From a virus, in the IMG/VR virus record IMGVR_UViG_3300035198_000159, positions 1 to 29,486 of that record: 29,486 bases of DNA, one strand, 5' to 3'. A program made the translations under genes and the position numbers. The notes below the pieces were generated by a model that saw only the letters and a list, made by a program, of their open reading frames with translations, made no database searches and had not been told where the DNA came from. This document shows, piece after piece, positions 22,297 to 29,278 of this stretch; the stretch's first letter is position 1, and the number at the start of each line of letters is the position of its first letter.

Positions 22297-23445
22297 TCAG
22301 ATGCAATCGAACACGCGGCATTCTTCGTAGCCGCTTGGCCACGTATCAGTGGCCATGCACCGTCGCAGCCGCTCGATGGCCGCCTCGTTTTCGCGCCGGG
22401 CCTGTACCAGGGCGTCCGGATGCACCTTCCAAACGCCCGAGCGGTACGGTTCCTTCTTCTCCACGGCGATGAAGTGGACCGGCAGAAGAATATCCACACG
22501 AGCCGGACGCTCGAATTTCCGAAGCAGCACGGCCTGGTAGAACGCCACCTGGTGGACGTAGCCATAGCGCCGGGCGTCGGCCTCGAACCAGTCCAGGTCG
22601 TCACAGGTCTTCAGGTCCACGAGGCCCCGGTGCGGGTCGAACCAGTCCATGCGAATCTGACATGACATTTGGCAATACTCGGCACGCACCACGCCCTCTG
22701 GTGTGCCTTCGCTCAGCAGGTCCGTCGCCAGACCATGCCCGCGAACCCCTTCGGCCATGCGCTGGATTAGGTCGTGTTGCTGGAAGGTGAGCACCGGCTT
22801 GCCCTGCTGGGCGGCCCACTCGGCAAAGGCTTTGGTGTTCGCGCCGTAGATTTCACCTGTCTTCGGGTTGACCGGCCCGCCGACGGCGTAGTCTTTCCCG
22901 AACACTTCGTGGCCTTCCAGCACCAGCGTGTGCAGCGCCCGGCCCACCAGAAACGCCGGCCGGTCCTCCTCTTCGATCAGACCCAGCTTCTTCTTGCGGT
23001 ACAAGAGCGGGCAGCGGCGAAAGTCGGCCAACTGGTGACTCGTAAGGTGTTCCTTCGCCTGGGCACGATAGACGCTTTCGGGTTCGCCCAGAAGTATCCA
23101 GGGAGGCCAATAACCGCTTCTGCGCCGCCACGGCGTCGCCGATTCGGGTGGTGGTTGCAAGGCATGTTGTTTCTCCCAGCGTTTCTGTTTTCGCCACCAC
23201 TGCTGGCGCGTGCGCCCAAGCAGCTTTTGCCAAAAGTCGTCGTCGTTGATCTCCTGGGATGCATGCTCCAGGACGGTCAGCCACAAGGTCTGCTGGAGGT
23301 CCTCGGCATCGGCAGACTGCAATGGCCGGCAGCCTGGCGGGGCAGTGCTATAGCGCTCGACCAGCGGCCGCAGCTTGTCCAGAAAAGACTTGTCAACAGG
23401 CTGGGCCGATGATACAATAGGCGCACCGGGCGCTGTGGTGGACAT
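22297..23445 (-). CDS. PD-(D/E)XK recombination nuclease with sigma-like N-terminus
   Basis: A 382-residue protein. Residues ~125-382 are a RecB/exonuclease VIII/Cas4-like PD-(D/E)XK nuclease (DUF3799-like): HLTSHQLADFRRCPLLY, FLVGRALHTLVLEG (His), QIRMDWFD (Asp), GLVDLKT (D-x-K) and GYVHQVAFYQ. Residues ~45-95 look like sigma-factor region 2: DAEDLQQTLWLTVLEHA, then FWQKLLGRTRQQWWRKQKR. No stop or second start separates the parts. ATG 23445 has GGAGG six bases upstream. It probably resects DNA ends for the downstream ATPase/DUF669 pair; the role of the N-terminal segment is unknown. Confidence 0.85.
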   Translation of the reverse strand: MSTTAPGAPIVSSAQPVDKSFLDKLRPLVERYSTAPPGCRPLQSADAEDLQQTLWLTVLEHASQEINDDDFWQKLLGRTRQQWWRKQKRWEKQHALQPPPESATPWRRRSGYWPPWILLGEPESVYRAQAKEHLTSHQLADFRRCPLLYRKKKLGLIEEEDRPAFLVGRALHTLVLEGHEVFGKDYAVGGPVNPKTGEIYGANTKAFAEWAAQQGKPVLTFQQHDLIQRMAEGVRGHGLATDLLSEGTPEGVVRAEYCQMSCQIRMDWFDPHRGLVDLKTCDDLDWFEADARRYGYVHQVAFYQAVLLRKFERPARVDILLPVHFIAVEKKEPYRSGVWKVHPDALVQARRENEAAIERLRRCMATDTWPSGYEECRVFDCI

Positions 23446-23462
23446 CCGCGGCCTCCGGTATA

Positions 23463-23493
23463 GCCGCCCGGCGTTCATCACACGCCGGGCGGC
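23463..23493 (-). promoter_or_regulatory. Perfect 12-bp hairpin in the 5' leader of the recombination operon
   Basis: Minus-strand GCCGCCCGGCGT pairs with ACGCCGGGCGGC over a 7-base loop, between the candidate promoter and the GGAGG ribosome site. It could stabilise the mRNA 5' end or serve as an operator or attenuator. Confidence 0.6.
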
Positions 23494-23511
23494 AACGTTT
23501 TGTTACGGGCT

Positions 23512-23536
23512 TCTACCTCTATATACACCTGGCAAA
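23512..23536 (-). promoter_or_regulatory. Candidate promoter motif, copy 2 (GTATATAG core)
   Basis: Minus strand TTTGC, GTATATAG, GGTAGA; 20 of 25 bases match 7379-7403. An upstream TTTTCA lies 18 bases before TATATA, a plausible -35. The surrounding gap 23446-23638 is AT-rich with runs of A/T and G. Confidence 0.5.
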
Positions 23537-23638
23537 TTTTTTTTGAAAATTCGTGGGAAAGTGGCCGCAAAAAATTGCAAGAATTTTTTCGGGGGGGCCT
23601 AGACGGCCTACCAGACGGAGGGGGCGTCTCTGACCGGG

Positions 23639-24544
23639 CTACCGGCAATCGGGCACCGGCAATACATCGGCTGCGCTCCGCTCGCCCGTGAGCGTAGGAT
23701 CGACGTAAAACCGCCAGGTCGTCGCCGCCGAAAAGTGCCCCGCCTGGCGCTGGGCCAAGGCGGGATCGATCGCCCAGCAGTAGCTCAGGCAAGTCCGCCG
23801 CAGCCGGTGAAACAGTTGCCGCGGCTGCCCGTCGTAACGCACTCCGGCATGGCAGACGATGGCCCGAAAGGCGACAAAGAGGTGGCCATACGAATAGGGC
23901 CAGAAAAAGAGTGGACGCTGGGCGTCGGGCTGGCGCAATTTGCACAGCGCTGCCAAACAGGTCGGGTGCAGGCGATAGCGCTGCTCGTGTCCCGTTTTTG
24001 TGGCCAGACAAGTCCACACGCCCGCCCGCCAATCTACGCTGCCCGCGCGAGCCGCCATCACGTCGCCGATCCGGACACCCGTCCAGTAGATGCATAAGAT
24101 CAGGGCATACCACCAATCGGCCGCAGCGTGCTCGCCAATGCGGCCGGGCCATCGTCTTGCGGTGCGCAAGAGGGCGCTGATCTCCTCGACTGTCCAGGCG
24201 GCGGGCACCCGGTGTGGCTCGCGCAGGCGGGGCACCCATCGCGGGGGCGCGTCCACAAAGCCCTGACGCCAGGCCCACAGGCGTAGCGTGTTGATCCCCC
24301 GCCGCCGTGTGTTCGCGGTCGCGGGGCTGAGACCGCGCGCCAGCAACCAGCGCAGCCACGCAGTGACCAGCTCGTCGGTTACGCGACACAGGGGCACAGG
24401 GCCCGCAAAGCGCTCGAAGTCGCGCACTAATAGACGGAGTTGATAGGCCGACCGCGAGCGCATGGCCAGACGGGATGGCAGATAGTGCTCTTCCGTGAGC
24501 CGTGTCAACGTGAGATTGACCCGGCAACACATAGGCACCACCAC
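23639..24544 (-). CDS. Tyrosine recombinase / phage integrase
   Basis: A 301-residue recombinase. An N-terminal SAM-like DNA-binding half (~15-95) precedes the catalytic half with Arg158 (WTGVRIGD), Lys183 (ATKTG), His246 and Arg249 (FHRLRRT), His270 (QAGHFS) and nucleophile Tyr280 (WRFYVDP). The full catalytic set suggests activity in integration/excision or dimer resolution. The start is uncertain: GTG/ATG near 24544-24532 have weak ribosome sites, while a good one (GGGAGG) precedes an ATG near 24579 in another frame. It is followed by the gap that holds the recombination operon promoter. Confidence 0.92.
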   Translation of the reverse strand: MVVPMCCRVNLTLTRLTEEHYLPSRLAMRSRSAYQLRLLVRDFERFAGPVPLCRVTDELVTAWLRWLLARGLSPATANTRRRGINTLRLWAWRQGFVDAPPRWVPRLREPHRVPAAWTVEEISALLRTARRWPGRIGEHAAADWWYALILCIYWTGVRIGDVMAARAGSVDWRAGVWTCLATKTGHEQRYRLHPTCLAALCKLRQPDAQRPLFFWPYSYGHLFVAFRAIVCHAGVRYDGQPRQLFHRLRRTCLSYCWAIDPALAQRQAGHFSAATTWRFYVDPTLTGERSAADVLPVPDCR

Positions 24545-24746
24545 GGGGCCTGCCGCGGGGAATAGACCGCGCTCGCGTCATGCGAAGGCCTCCCTGCATC
24601 CAAACACCGGCCGGGCTGGCGGTCGAAGAAGCTCGGCGCAGTGCCTGCGAATCTGTTCGCGGGCCGTCCGTGTGCCTCACAGAGGGCCCGGCTAGTGAAG
24701 CACAGATTCTACCGTTCAGGCAGGCCCTGTCAAGCCCCCTCTTCCC
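24545..24746. other. Upstream region of the integrase, no gene seen
   Basis: About 200 bases between the terminator and integrase. It contains the GGGAGG plus ATG near 24579 in the wrong frame for the integrase, and a CG-rich stretch. I see no clear promoter or attachment site. Together with the tRNA-like sequence and the region to 25039 it makes up a ~495-base gap. Confidence 0.4.
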
Positions 24747-24784
24747 AAAAAAAGCCGTCCTGAGATCAACGATCTCAAGACGGC
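24747..24784 (-). terminator. Strong rho-independent terminator
   Basis: Minus strand GCCGTC-T-TGAGATC, loop GTT, GATCTCA-G-GACGGC: 13 pairs with one mismatch, followed directly by seven T. It ends transcripts coming from the glycosyltransferase cassette and tRNA-like sequence before the integrase gene. Confidence 0.88.
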
Positions 24785-24846
24785 ACACTGAGTCTGAGGC
24801 ACGCGGCGGGAGGCTCCACCGCGCCGGCCGAAGCCGGCAGACTCAA

Positions 24847-24926
24847 TAGAGCACCGGAAGGGAGTCGGACCCTCAATTGCAGCTTGGGAAGCTGGCGGCC
24901 ATGCCGGTCTACCACAATGACAGAAC
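24847..24926 (-). tRNA. Degenerate tRNA-Gly-like sequence (anticodon CCC)
   Basis: Minus strand shows a D-arm (GTC-ATTGTGGTA-GAC), an anticodon arm CCAGC-TTCCCAA-GCTGC (anticodon CCC, Gly), a T arm GAGGG-TCCGACT-CCCTT and a 3' strand CCGGTGC-TCTA. However, no 5' strand complements CCGGTGC and there are about nine extra bases between D and anticodon arms, and T55 is C. It is probably a decayed tRNA or a tRNA-derived site; a functional odd tRNA is less likely. Confidence 0.4.
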
Positions 24927-24943
24927 ATCAACGGGGATGCCGA

Positions 24944-24973
24944 CTTACGACGCCGGCCCCCCCAACCCGAAGG
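24944..24973. repeat. ~30-bp leader-like repeat, copy 1
   Basis: Similar to 25308-25339 (shared CTTACGACGCC, then C-rich, CCCAACCC). Copy 2 covers the start of the CHC2 gene; copy 1 lies just before the tRNA-like sequence and is not coding. Confidence 0.6.
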
Positions 24974-25039
24974 GGTCCACTTACAGATTCCTCTTCTCTG
25001 TTGCCGCTTTGTTCTCTGTCGCCGATTTCTCGGCGGATG

Positions 25040-25330
25040 TCAAGTGGGGGGGGCGAAGGTCGTGGCGAGGCTTTCCGCGGCCTGCCCGAGGGGCAGCCGG
25101 TGATAGGCGGCCCAGAGATCGAGGGTGTTTCCCTGGGCCTGGCACTCGGGATGGAAGCAGCGGAACACGCCCTTTCGCAGGTGGACCGAGAAGGAGCGAT
25201 GCCGGTCGCTGGGGGCGTCGTGCAGGGGGCACGGTCCGCGGCGTTGGGGGCCAAAGCCCCGCAAGGGATCGAGGTAGCCGAGGTGCCGCAGCACTTGTTC
25301 GATCGGCCTTACGACGCCAGCCCTCCCCAA
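25040..25330 (-). CDS. Stand-alone CHC2 zinc-finger (primase-type) protein
   Basis: About 96 residues with CPLH (Cys34, His37), RSFSVHLRKGVFRCFHPEC (Cys58, Cys63) and GNTLDLWAAYHRL. This is the CHC2 zinc finger of DnaG-type primases, which binds template DNA, here without a TOPRIM domain. No ATG is available in frame after the upstream gene; I chose TTG at 25330, with GTG at about codon 13 as the alternative. It is the last gene before the terminator. It could help the origin primase or be a relic of a larger primase. Confidence 0.72.
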   Translation of the reverse strand: MGRAGVVRPIEQVLRHLGYLDPLRGFGPQRRGPCPLHDAPSDRHRSFSVHLRKGVFRCFHPECQAQGNTLDLWAAYHRLPLGQAAESLATTFAPPT

Positions 25331-25339
25331 CCCAAGCGG
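25308..25339. repeat. ~30-bp leader-like repeat, copy 2
   Basis: Counterpart of 24944-24973, spanning the proposed TTG start of the CHC2 gene; 32 bases with a few substitutions and a 2-base length difference. Confidence 0.6.
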
Positions 25340-25374
25340 ACGCCGACGATGCGGTAGGGGGCGAGAAGAATGGC

Positions 25375-26142
25375 TCACTGCGGCGGACTGGCTTCGGGAA
25401 AAGCCTGAGAAGCACGGGCAAGCATTTGGCGCCAGGTTGCGGAGATCAGCGTTTGACCGGCTCCTGAGATTGGAATCAGTCCGGCCCCAGGGTAGTACCC
25501 GCACACAGGGCAAAAGACCTGGTAGAGGTCGCGCATGGTCGCTTCTGTTACGTGCTCCAGGCGTGTGAGCCCGCCTCGGCCACCCCGTATCCGGTCGATC
25601 GCCCCGGCCACAGCACAGCAGTAAAAGCCCGTGAAGGTGAAGCCGAGGGCGCAGTGCCAAGAAACGTTGCAGCCGCCGAAGCGGTGGCCTGCCAAAGCCT
25701 CGGGGGCGCGGTCCACGGGCGCCACGCAGGGGGCGACGAACTCGGGGTGGACCGGACCCGTCTTGCGCGAGTTGTGCACGCGGAGGAACGGAAACTCGCG
25801 CGTCAGTTCCCGCAGTCGCTGCCGTGTGGCCGCCCCGTGACCGTGCGTCGCCAGCCCGAGCTGAAAGTCTCCAGGCCCTCGCCGGTCGCGGTATCGGCCG
25901 ATGCGGCGGACGACGGCCTCCAAGTCGGGGCGGGTGGTCGGCTCTCCGCCGACGAGCCACCAGTGCTGCCAGGGGTATGCCAGGCGCTCTGACGCCTCGA
26001 TGAGTTCGTCGATCTGTTCTAGACGGATATTTTCGTCAGGGCGCCCTGGCATCAGTTGCGTCATGCGATTGCAATTGGCGCAGCCCATGCCGCAGACATA
26101 GGTGATGTCAAGCTCTAGCCACGTCATGTTGGGTCTGGTCAT
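25375..26142 (-). CDS. Radical SAM enzyme in glycosyltransferase cassette
   Basis: A 255-residue protein. ITYVCGMGCANC carries CxxxCxxC (Cys17, 21, 24); WWLVGGEPTTRPDL is the GGEP SAM-binding motif. Later Cys clusters (GGCNVSWHC, GFYCCAVAG, FCPVCGY) suggest one or more auxiliary iron-sulfur sites of the SPASM/twitch kind. ATG 26142 overlaps the upstream stop as ATGA. Its coupling to two glycosyltransferases suggests it modifies a sugar, lipid or peptide in the same pathway, but the substrate is unknown. Confidence 0.88.
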   Translation of the reverse strand: MTRPNMTWLELDITYVCGMGCANCNRMTQLMPGRPDENIRLEQIDELIEASERLAYPWQHWWLVGGEPTTRPDLEAVVRRIGRYRDRRGPGDFQLGLATHGHGAATRQRLRELTREFPFLRVHNSRKTGPVHPEFVAPCVAPVDRAPEALAGHRFGGCNVSWHCALGFTFTGFYCCAVAGAIDRIRGGRGGLTRLEHVTEATMRDLYQVFCPVCGYYPGAGLIPISGAGQTLISATWRQMLARASQAFPEASPPQ

Positions 26143-27587
26143 GGGCACCTGCGCCAATCGGTGTCGGCCATGTAGGACCAGTTTCTGCGCCCGCAGAAGT
26201 GCCAAACGTAATCATCCATCTTGGGAGTCCAGTGGTCCCAAAGCCGCGCCCCGCAACGGTTGAATTGAGAAGGCAGCACGCACAGCGGCGTGCCCAGCGG
26301 CGTGCCAGTCCATTTGCAGGCCAGACTCACGGGGCCTTGGTCGCCAATCTCCCATGAGGAGTGGTCGCCGGTAAGTGCCCAAACGAACCGTGCCGCCTGG
26401 AAGACTTGCCGGTGCCGGTGCGGGGCGAACACCAACACTCCGGAGTTGACATACTCGTGGGCGCAATCCAGCCTCACGCCCAAGATTTCGCCCAACGGCT
26501 GCACCTTGGGCTCGATATGGTGCAACAGGCTGTGGCCCTCCTGCTCCGAGGCCACGGCGCCGATGGCCTCTGCGGGCACGCGATCAAAGAGATTTGGGCA
26601 GTCGGCCCGCACAATCACGTCGCGGTCGAAATACACTACCCGCTCGTAGGCGGCGGCATGCTTGTCGAGGTTCAGCTTTTCCCACCAGGGTTCGCGCCAG
26701 CCGAACAGTGGGCGGGTGATCTCGACGTACTCGGCGCCCCAGCGCTCGGCGGCCGCACGCTGCGATTCACGGATGTTCTGAGGCATCCCATCGCCGTAGA
26801 GATTCAACGTCACCACGGCCCGGCCGGCCGGGACAACCGTAGAATGCAGTCGCGCAGCCGAGGCCCGAATCACGTGCGACAACAGGCGATCAGAGGTCCA
26901 GAGCTCGTGGCGCGTTAAACCCGGAATGTGGTCTTCGAGTGCCGCATCGTGCAGACGATGGTTCGACAGCATGCAGGTCCAGATATTGGGGCGGGCCGCC
27001 AGCCACGCGGCGTGATCCTGCTCGCCTGCCCGCACGGATAGCAGGTGCTGATCTCGCCACGAAATCGGCAAGACGTGATCCAGCGGCAAAAGAGCGCAAC
27101 GCTGGCGGCCGATGCCATTGACGATGCGTGTCATCGGCGCGCTGCTCACTTCCAGCCACCCGGGTCTGCGACCGGATCGAGCGACCTCCAAGATGCAATC
27201 TCGCAATCGCTCGATGGCTTCTGCGCCCGGGCGCGCGGCAAACAGACCGACGCCGATGGTGTTGTCCGTCGAGAGATAGGCCGCCAGGCCCCCCGGCGAG
27301 GTTTCGGCGGCCCGGGCGATAAGGTCGAAGGGCTTCAGCGGCACGCAATCCGCGTCGCACCAGACGCCGCCGTACTCCGCCAGCAGCCACACTCGAATGG
27401 CATCCGATTTCTGGCAGACGTGCCAGGTGTTGATCGCCGCCAGGAACTCAGGCGAAAAACCGAGCCCGGGCAAGTCTTCGGGCCCGAGCAGCCGGGCGCC
27501 CGGGTTGTGAGCCTTCAGAAGGTCGATGCACAGCCGGATGTACGGCGGCATGGGACCTTCCCAATAGAGCCAGACGGGTAGATTCAT
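26139..27587 (-). CDS. Bimodular glycosyltransferase (capsule-type + GT8-like)
   Basis: A 482-residue protein. The N-terminal half resembles sugar transferases of the Gly_transf_sug/GT32 kind: QKSDAIRVWLLAEYGGVWCDAD (DxD at 78-80). The C-terminal half (from ~258, VVTLNLYGDGM) looks like a GT8 transferase with RVVYFDRDVIV (DxD at 321-323), EYVNSGVLVF and DQGPVSLACK. Two retaining transferase domains in one chain could add two sugars in succession. ATG 27587 overlaps the upstream stop as ATGA. The acceptor may be a virion protein, host surface glycan or DNA; none is shown. Confidence 0.87.
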   Translation of the reverse strand: MNLPVWLYWEGPMPPYIRLCIDLLKAHNPGARLLGPEDLPGLGFSPEFLAAINTWHVCQKSDAIRVWLLAEYGGVWCDADCVPLKPFDLIARAAETSPGGLAAYLSTDNTIGVGLFAARPGAEAIERLRDCILEVARSGRRPGWLEVSSAPMTRIVNGIGRQRCALLPLDHVLPISWRDQHLLSVRAGEQDHAAWLAARPNIWTCMLSNHRLHDAALEDHIPGLTRHELWTSDRLLSHVIRASAARLHSTVVPAGRAVVTLNLYGDGMPQNIRESQRAAAERWGAEYVEITRPLFGWREPWWEKLNLDKHAAAYERVVYFDRDVIVRADCPNLFDRVPAEAIGAVASEQEGHSLLHHIEPKVQPLGEILGVRLDCAHEYVNSGVLVFAPHRHRQVFQAARFVWALTGDHSSWEIGDQGPVSLACKWTGTPLGTPLCVLPSQFNRCGARLWDHWTPKMDDYVWHFCGRRNWSYMADTDWRRCP

Positions 27588-29269
27588 GTTGCACCTACGA
27601 TAGCCCGTTGGAGTTCCTCAATACTGTTTGCTTTGATGGTCACCACTTGGCGGGTGGTGGCGGCTTGAAGCATGGCCGCGGTCAGTTGAGGGTGCCGGGC
27701 CGCGACGATCAAGCCGTCGCGATCGCCCTCACGGCACAAAAACTCACACCACTTACGCAGTTCCGCGATCCGTTGGTCGGCAGGCATTTCGCCAAAAATC
27801 CGCTCAAGCCCTTTGTCCAAGCCGGTCTGCCGGTCGCGCCAGTACCCGGGGTGGAATCCATGGGCGGGCAACTCTTCAACCATTTCGCGGGGGCAGGTCA
27901 GGAGCACAATCGGATTGACGTGGAGTGTCGCGCGCTGCCGCATGCGCTCTTGGATTTCGGGCGGCAGGCAAGCGAAGGCCTCTTCAGCCGAGTTTCCGCG
28001 GACCAAATACACTGGGCCGCTCCATGCCTCCCGGAGCAGTTCGGCCGTCGCTTGCGGATGCCATACGGTAGGCAGCAGCCCGCCCACGGATTCGGCCCAA
28101 ATCGACTCCAGCCAGTGTCTGAGGCCCTCGATGCGCTGCCGATGCGTCGCACCTTCCGCCAGACAGCGCCGAAGCGCCACGTCGATCCCATCCGGATCGC
28201 GCTGTATGCCAGGATGGAAACCCAGCGGCAACATCGCCTCCAGGACGTCCCGCGTCACCAAGGCTACTGCCACAGGCCTCGGCGTCAGGTTGGAGGCGTT
28301 CCACCACTCTGTTGGCTTTACAGCGCCACGAATATCGCTACGGCCGCCAGCTTGACCAATCAACCACTCCACGGGCGCGTACACAATGTGCTGATGTTGC
28401 CAATCGCGCATGAGCCAGTCGATATGCACGGTGCCGTTGCCCCAGCGCCGTTGAAGGGCCCGCATATAGTTAGGCCGGGCCGCATAGCCATGCGTCCTCT
28501 GGCAATAGCGCACCCGCACCACACCGGGCATGCTGGTGGGGATAGGCGGAGCGTGGTGCTGCCCGCCCAGCATGATCCCCTGCCAGTCGCTCGGGACGTT
28601 TTCCAAGAAGGCCTTGACTCGCTCGGGAAACCCCTCGGTGATGTCAGCGTCATCTTCTAGGATCAACACCGACGAGACATCTTCCATGAGGCAATCCTGG
28701 AGGATGCGCAGGTGACTCATCCGGCAGCCGTAGGCCCCGCCGCCTTGGGTGAATGCCGGCGGCACACCGACTTTGTCGCCGTCGATGGCCGGATAAACTT
28801 GCGGGGTCCGGAACGGCCAGCCGTAGCGCTGCAGGCGAGCCAGGCAAGTGCGCAGGCGGTCGGGTCGCCGCTTCAAGTTGATCAGGTATACGCGCTCAAA
28901 GTAATCATGCAAAGCATCCACAGCAAGTTGCTCCCCTGACGAAACGTCAAACTTTGCCTGGGGACAAGCTTCGGTAGCCATCGCGAGTTTATTGGCTAGG
29001 GGGATGGACCTGTCTGAGATACGGCACCCACATGCGACACAAAGCTGCTGCTGCGGATCGTAAGCCTGGCAGCGCAGACAATGGATCGCGAGCAAGTGAG
29101 CGACTTCCCGGGCAGACCGGGTGGGCCTGCCGGCGGCCACCCAGCGAGCAACTGCTCGGGTGTAGTGCCAAGTGCGGCGAACACCGCCGGGGCGCCGACG
29201 GGGCTCTTGCGAACCGCGCCGCGACAACAGGTCTGGCAGTGTTGGCACCATAAAGTTGGACGTCCACAA
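27584..29269 (-). CDS. GT25-family glycosyltransferase with C-terminal duplicated domain
   Basis: A 561-residue protein. A basic N-terminus carries a Cys cluster (HCLRCQ...LCVACGC, Cys64, 67, 77, 80, 82). Residues ~122-320 are a GT25 (LPS-biosynthesis type) transferase: RVYLINLKRRPDRL, YGCRMSHLRILQ and VLILEDDADI (acidic metal site ~205-209). Residues 332-435 and 452-557 are two copies of an unknown domain sharing GFHPG, a helix and an ATAELL/LTAAML stretch. The start is TTG at 29269 or ATG at 29251. An in-frame TGA just upstream separates it from the repeat protein. Confidence 0.88.
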   Translation of the reverse strand: MWTSNFMVPTLPDLLSRRGSQEPRRRPGGVRRTWHYTRAVARWVAAGRPTRSAREVAHLLAIHCLRCQAYDPQQQLCVACGCRISDRSIPLANKLAMATEACPQAKFDVSSGEQLAVDALHDYFERVYLINLKRRPDRLRTCLARLQRYGWPFRTPQVYPAIDGDKVGVPPAFTQGGGAYGCRMSHLRILQDCLMEDVSSVLILEDDADITEGFPERVKAFLENVPSDWQGIMLGGQHHAPPIPTSMPGVVRVRYCQRTHGYAARPNYMRALQRRWGNGTVHIDWLMRDWQHQHIVYAPVEWLIGQAGGRSDIRGAVKPTEWWNASNLTPRPVAVALVTRDVLEAMLPLGFHPGIQRDPDGIDVALRRCLAEGATHRQRIEGLRHWLESIWAESVGGLLPTVWHPQATAELLREAWSGPVYLVRGNSAEEAFACLPPEIQERMRQRATLHVNPIVLLTCPREMVEELPAHGFHPGYWRDRQTGLDKGLERIFGEMPADQRIAELRKWCEFLCREGDRDGLIVAARHPQLTAAMLQAATTRQVVTIKANSIEELQRAIVGAT

Positions 29270-29278
29270 CGGCGGCTT

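Noticed and set aside
23478-24788. 436-codon minus-strand frame over the integrase
   Set aside because: It overlaps the integrase in another frame, is Arg/Ala-rich and shows no domain; it crosses the terminator.
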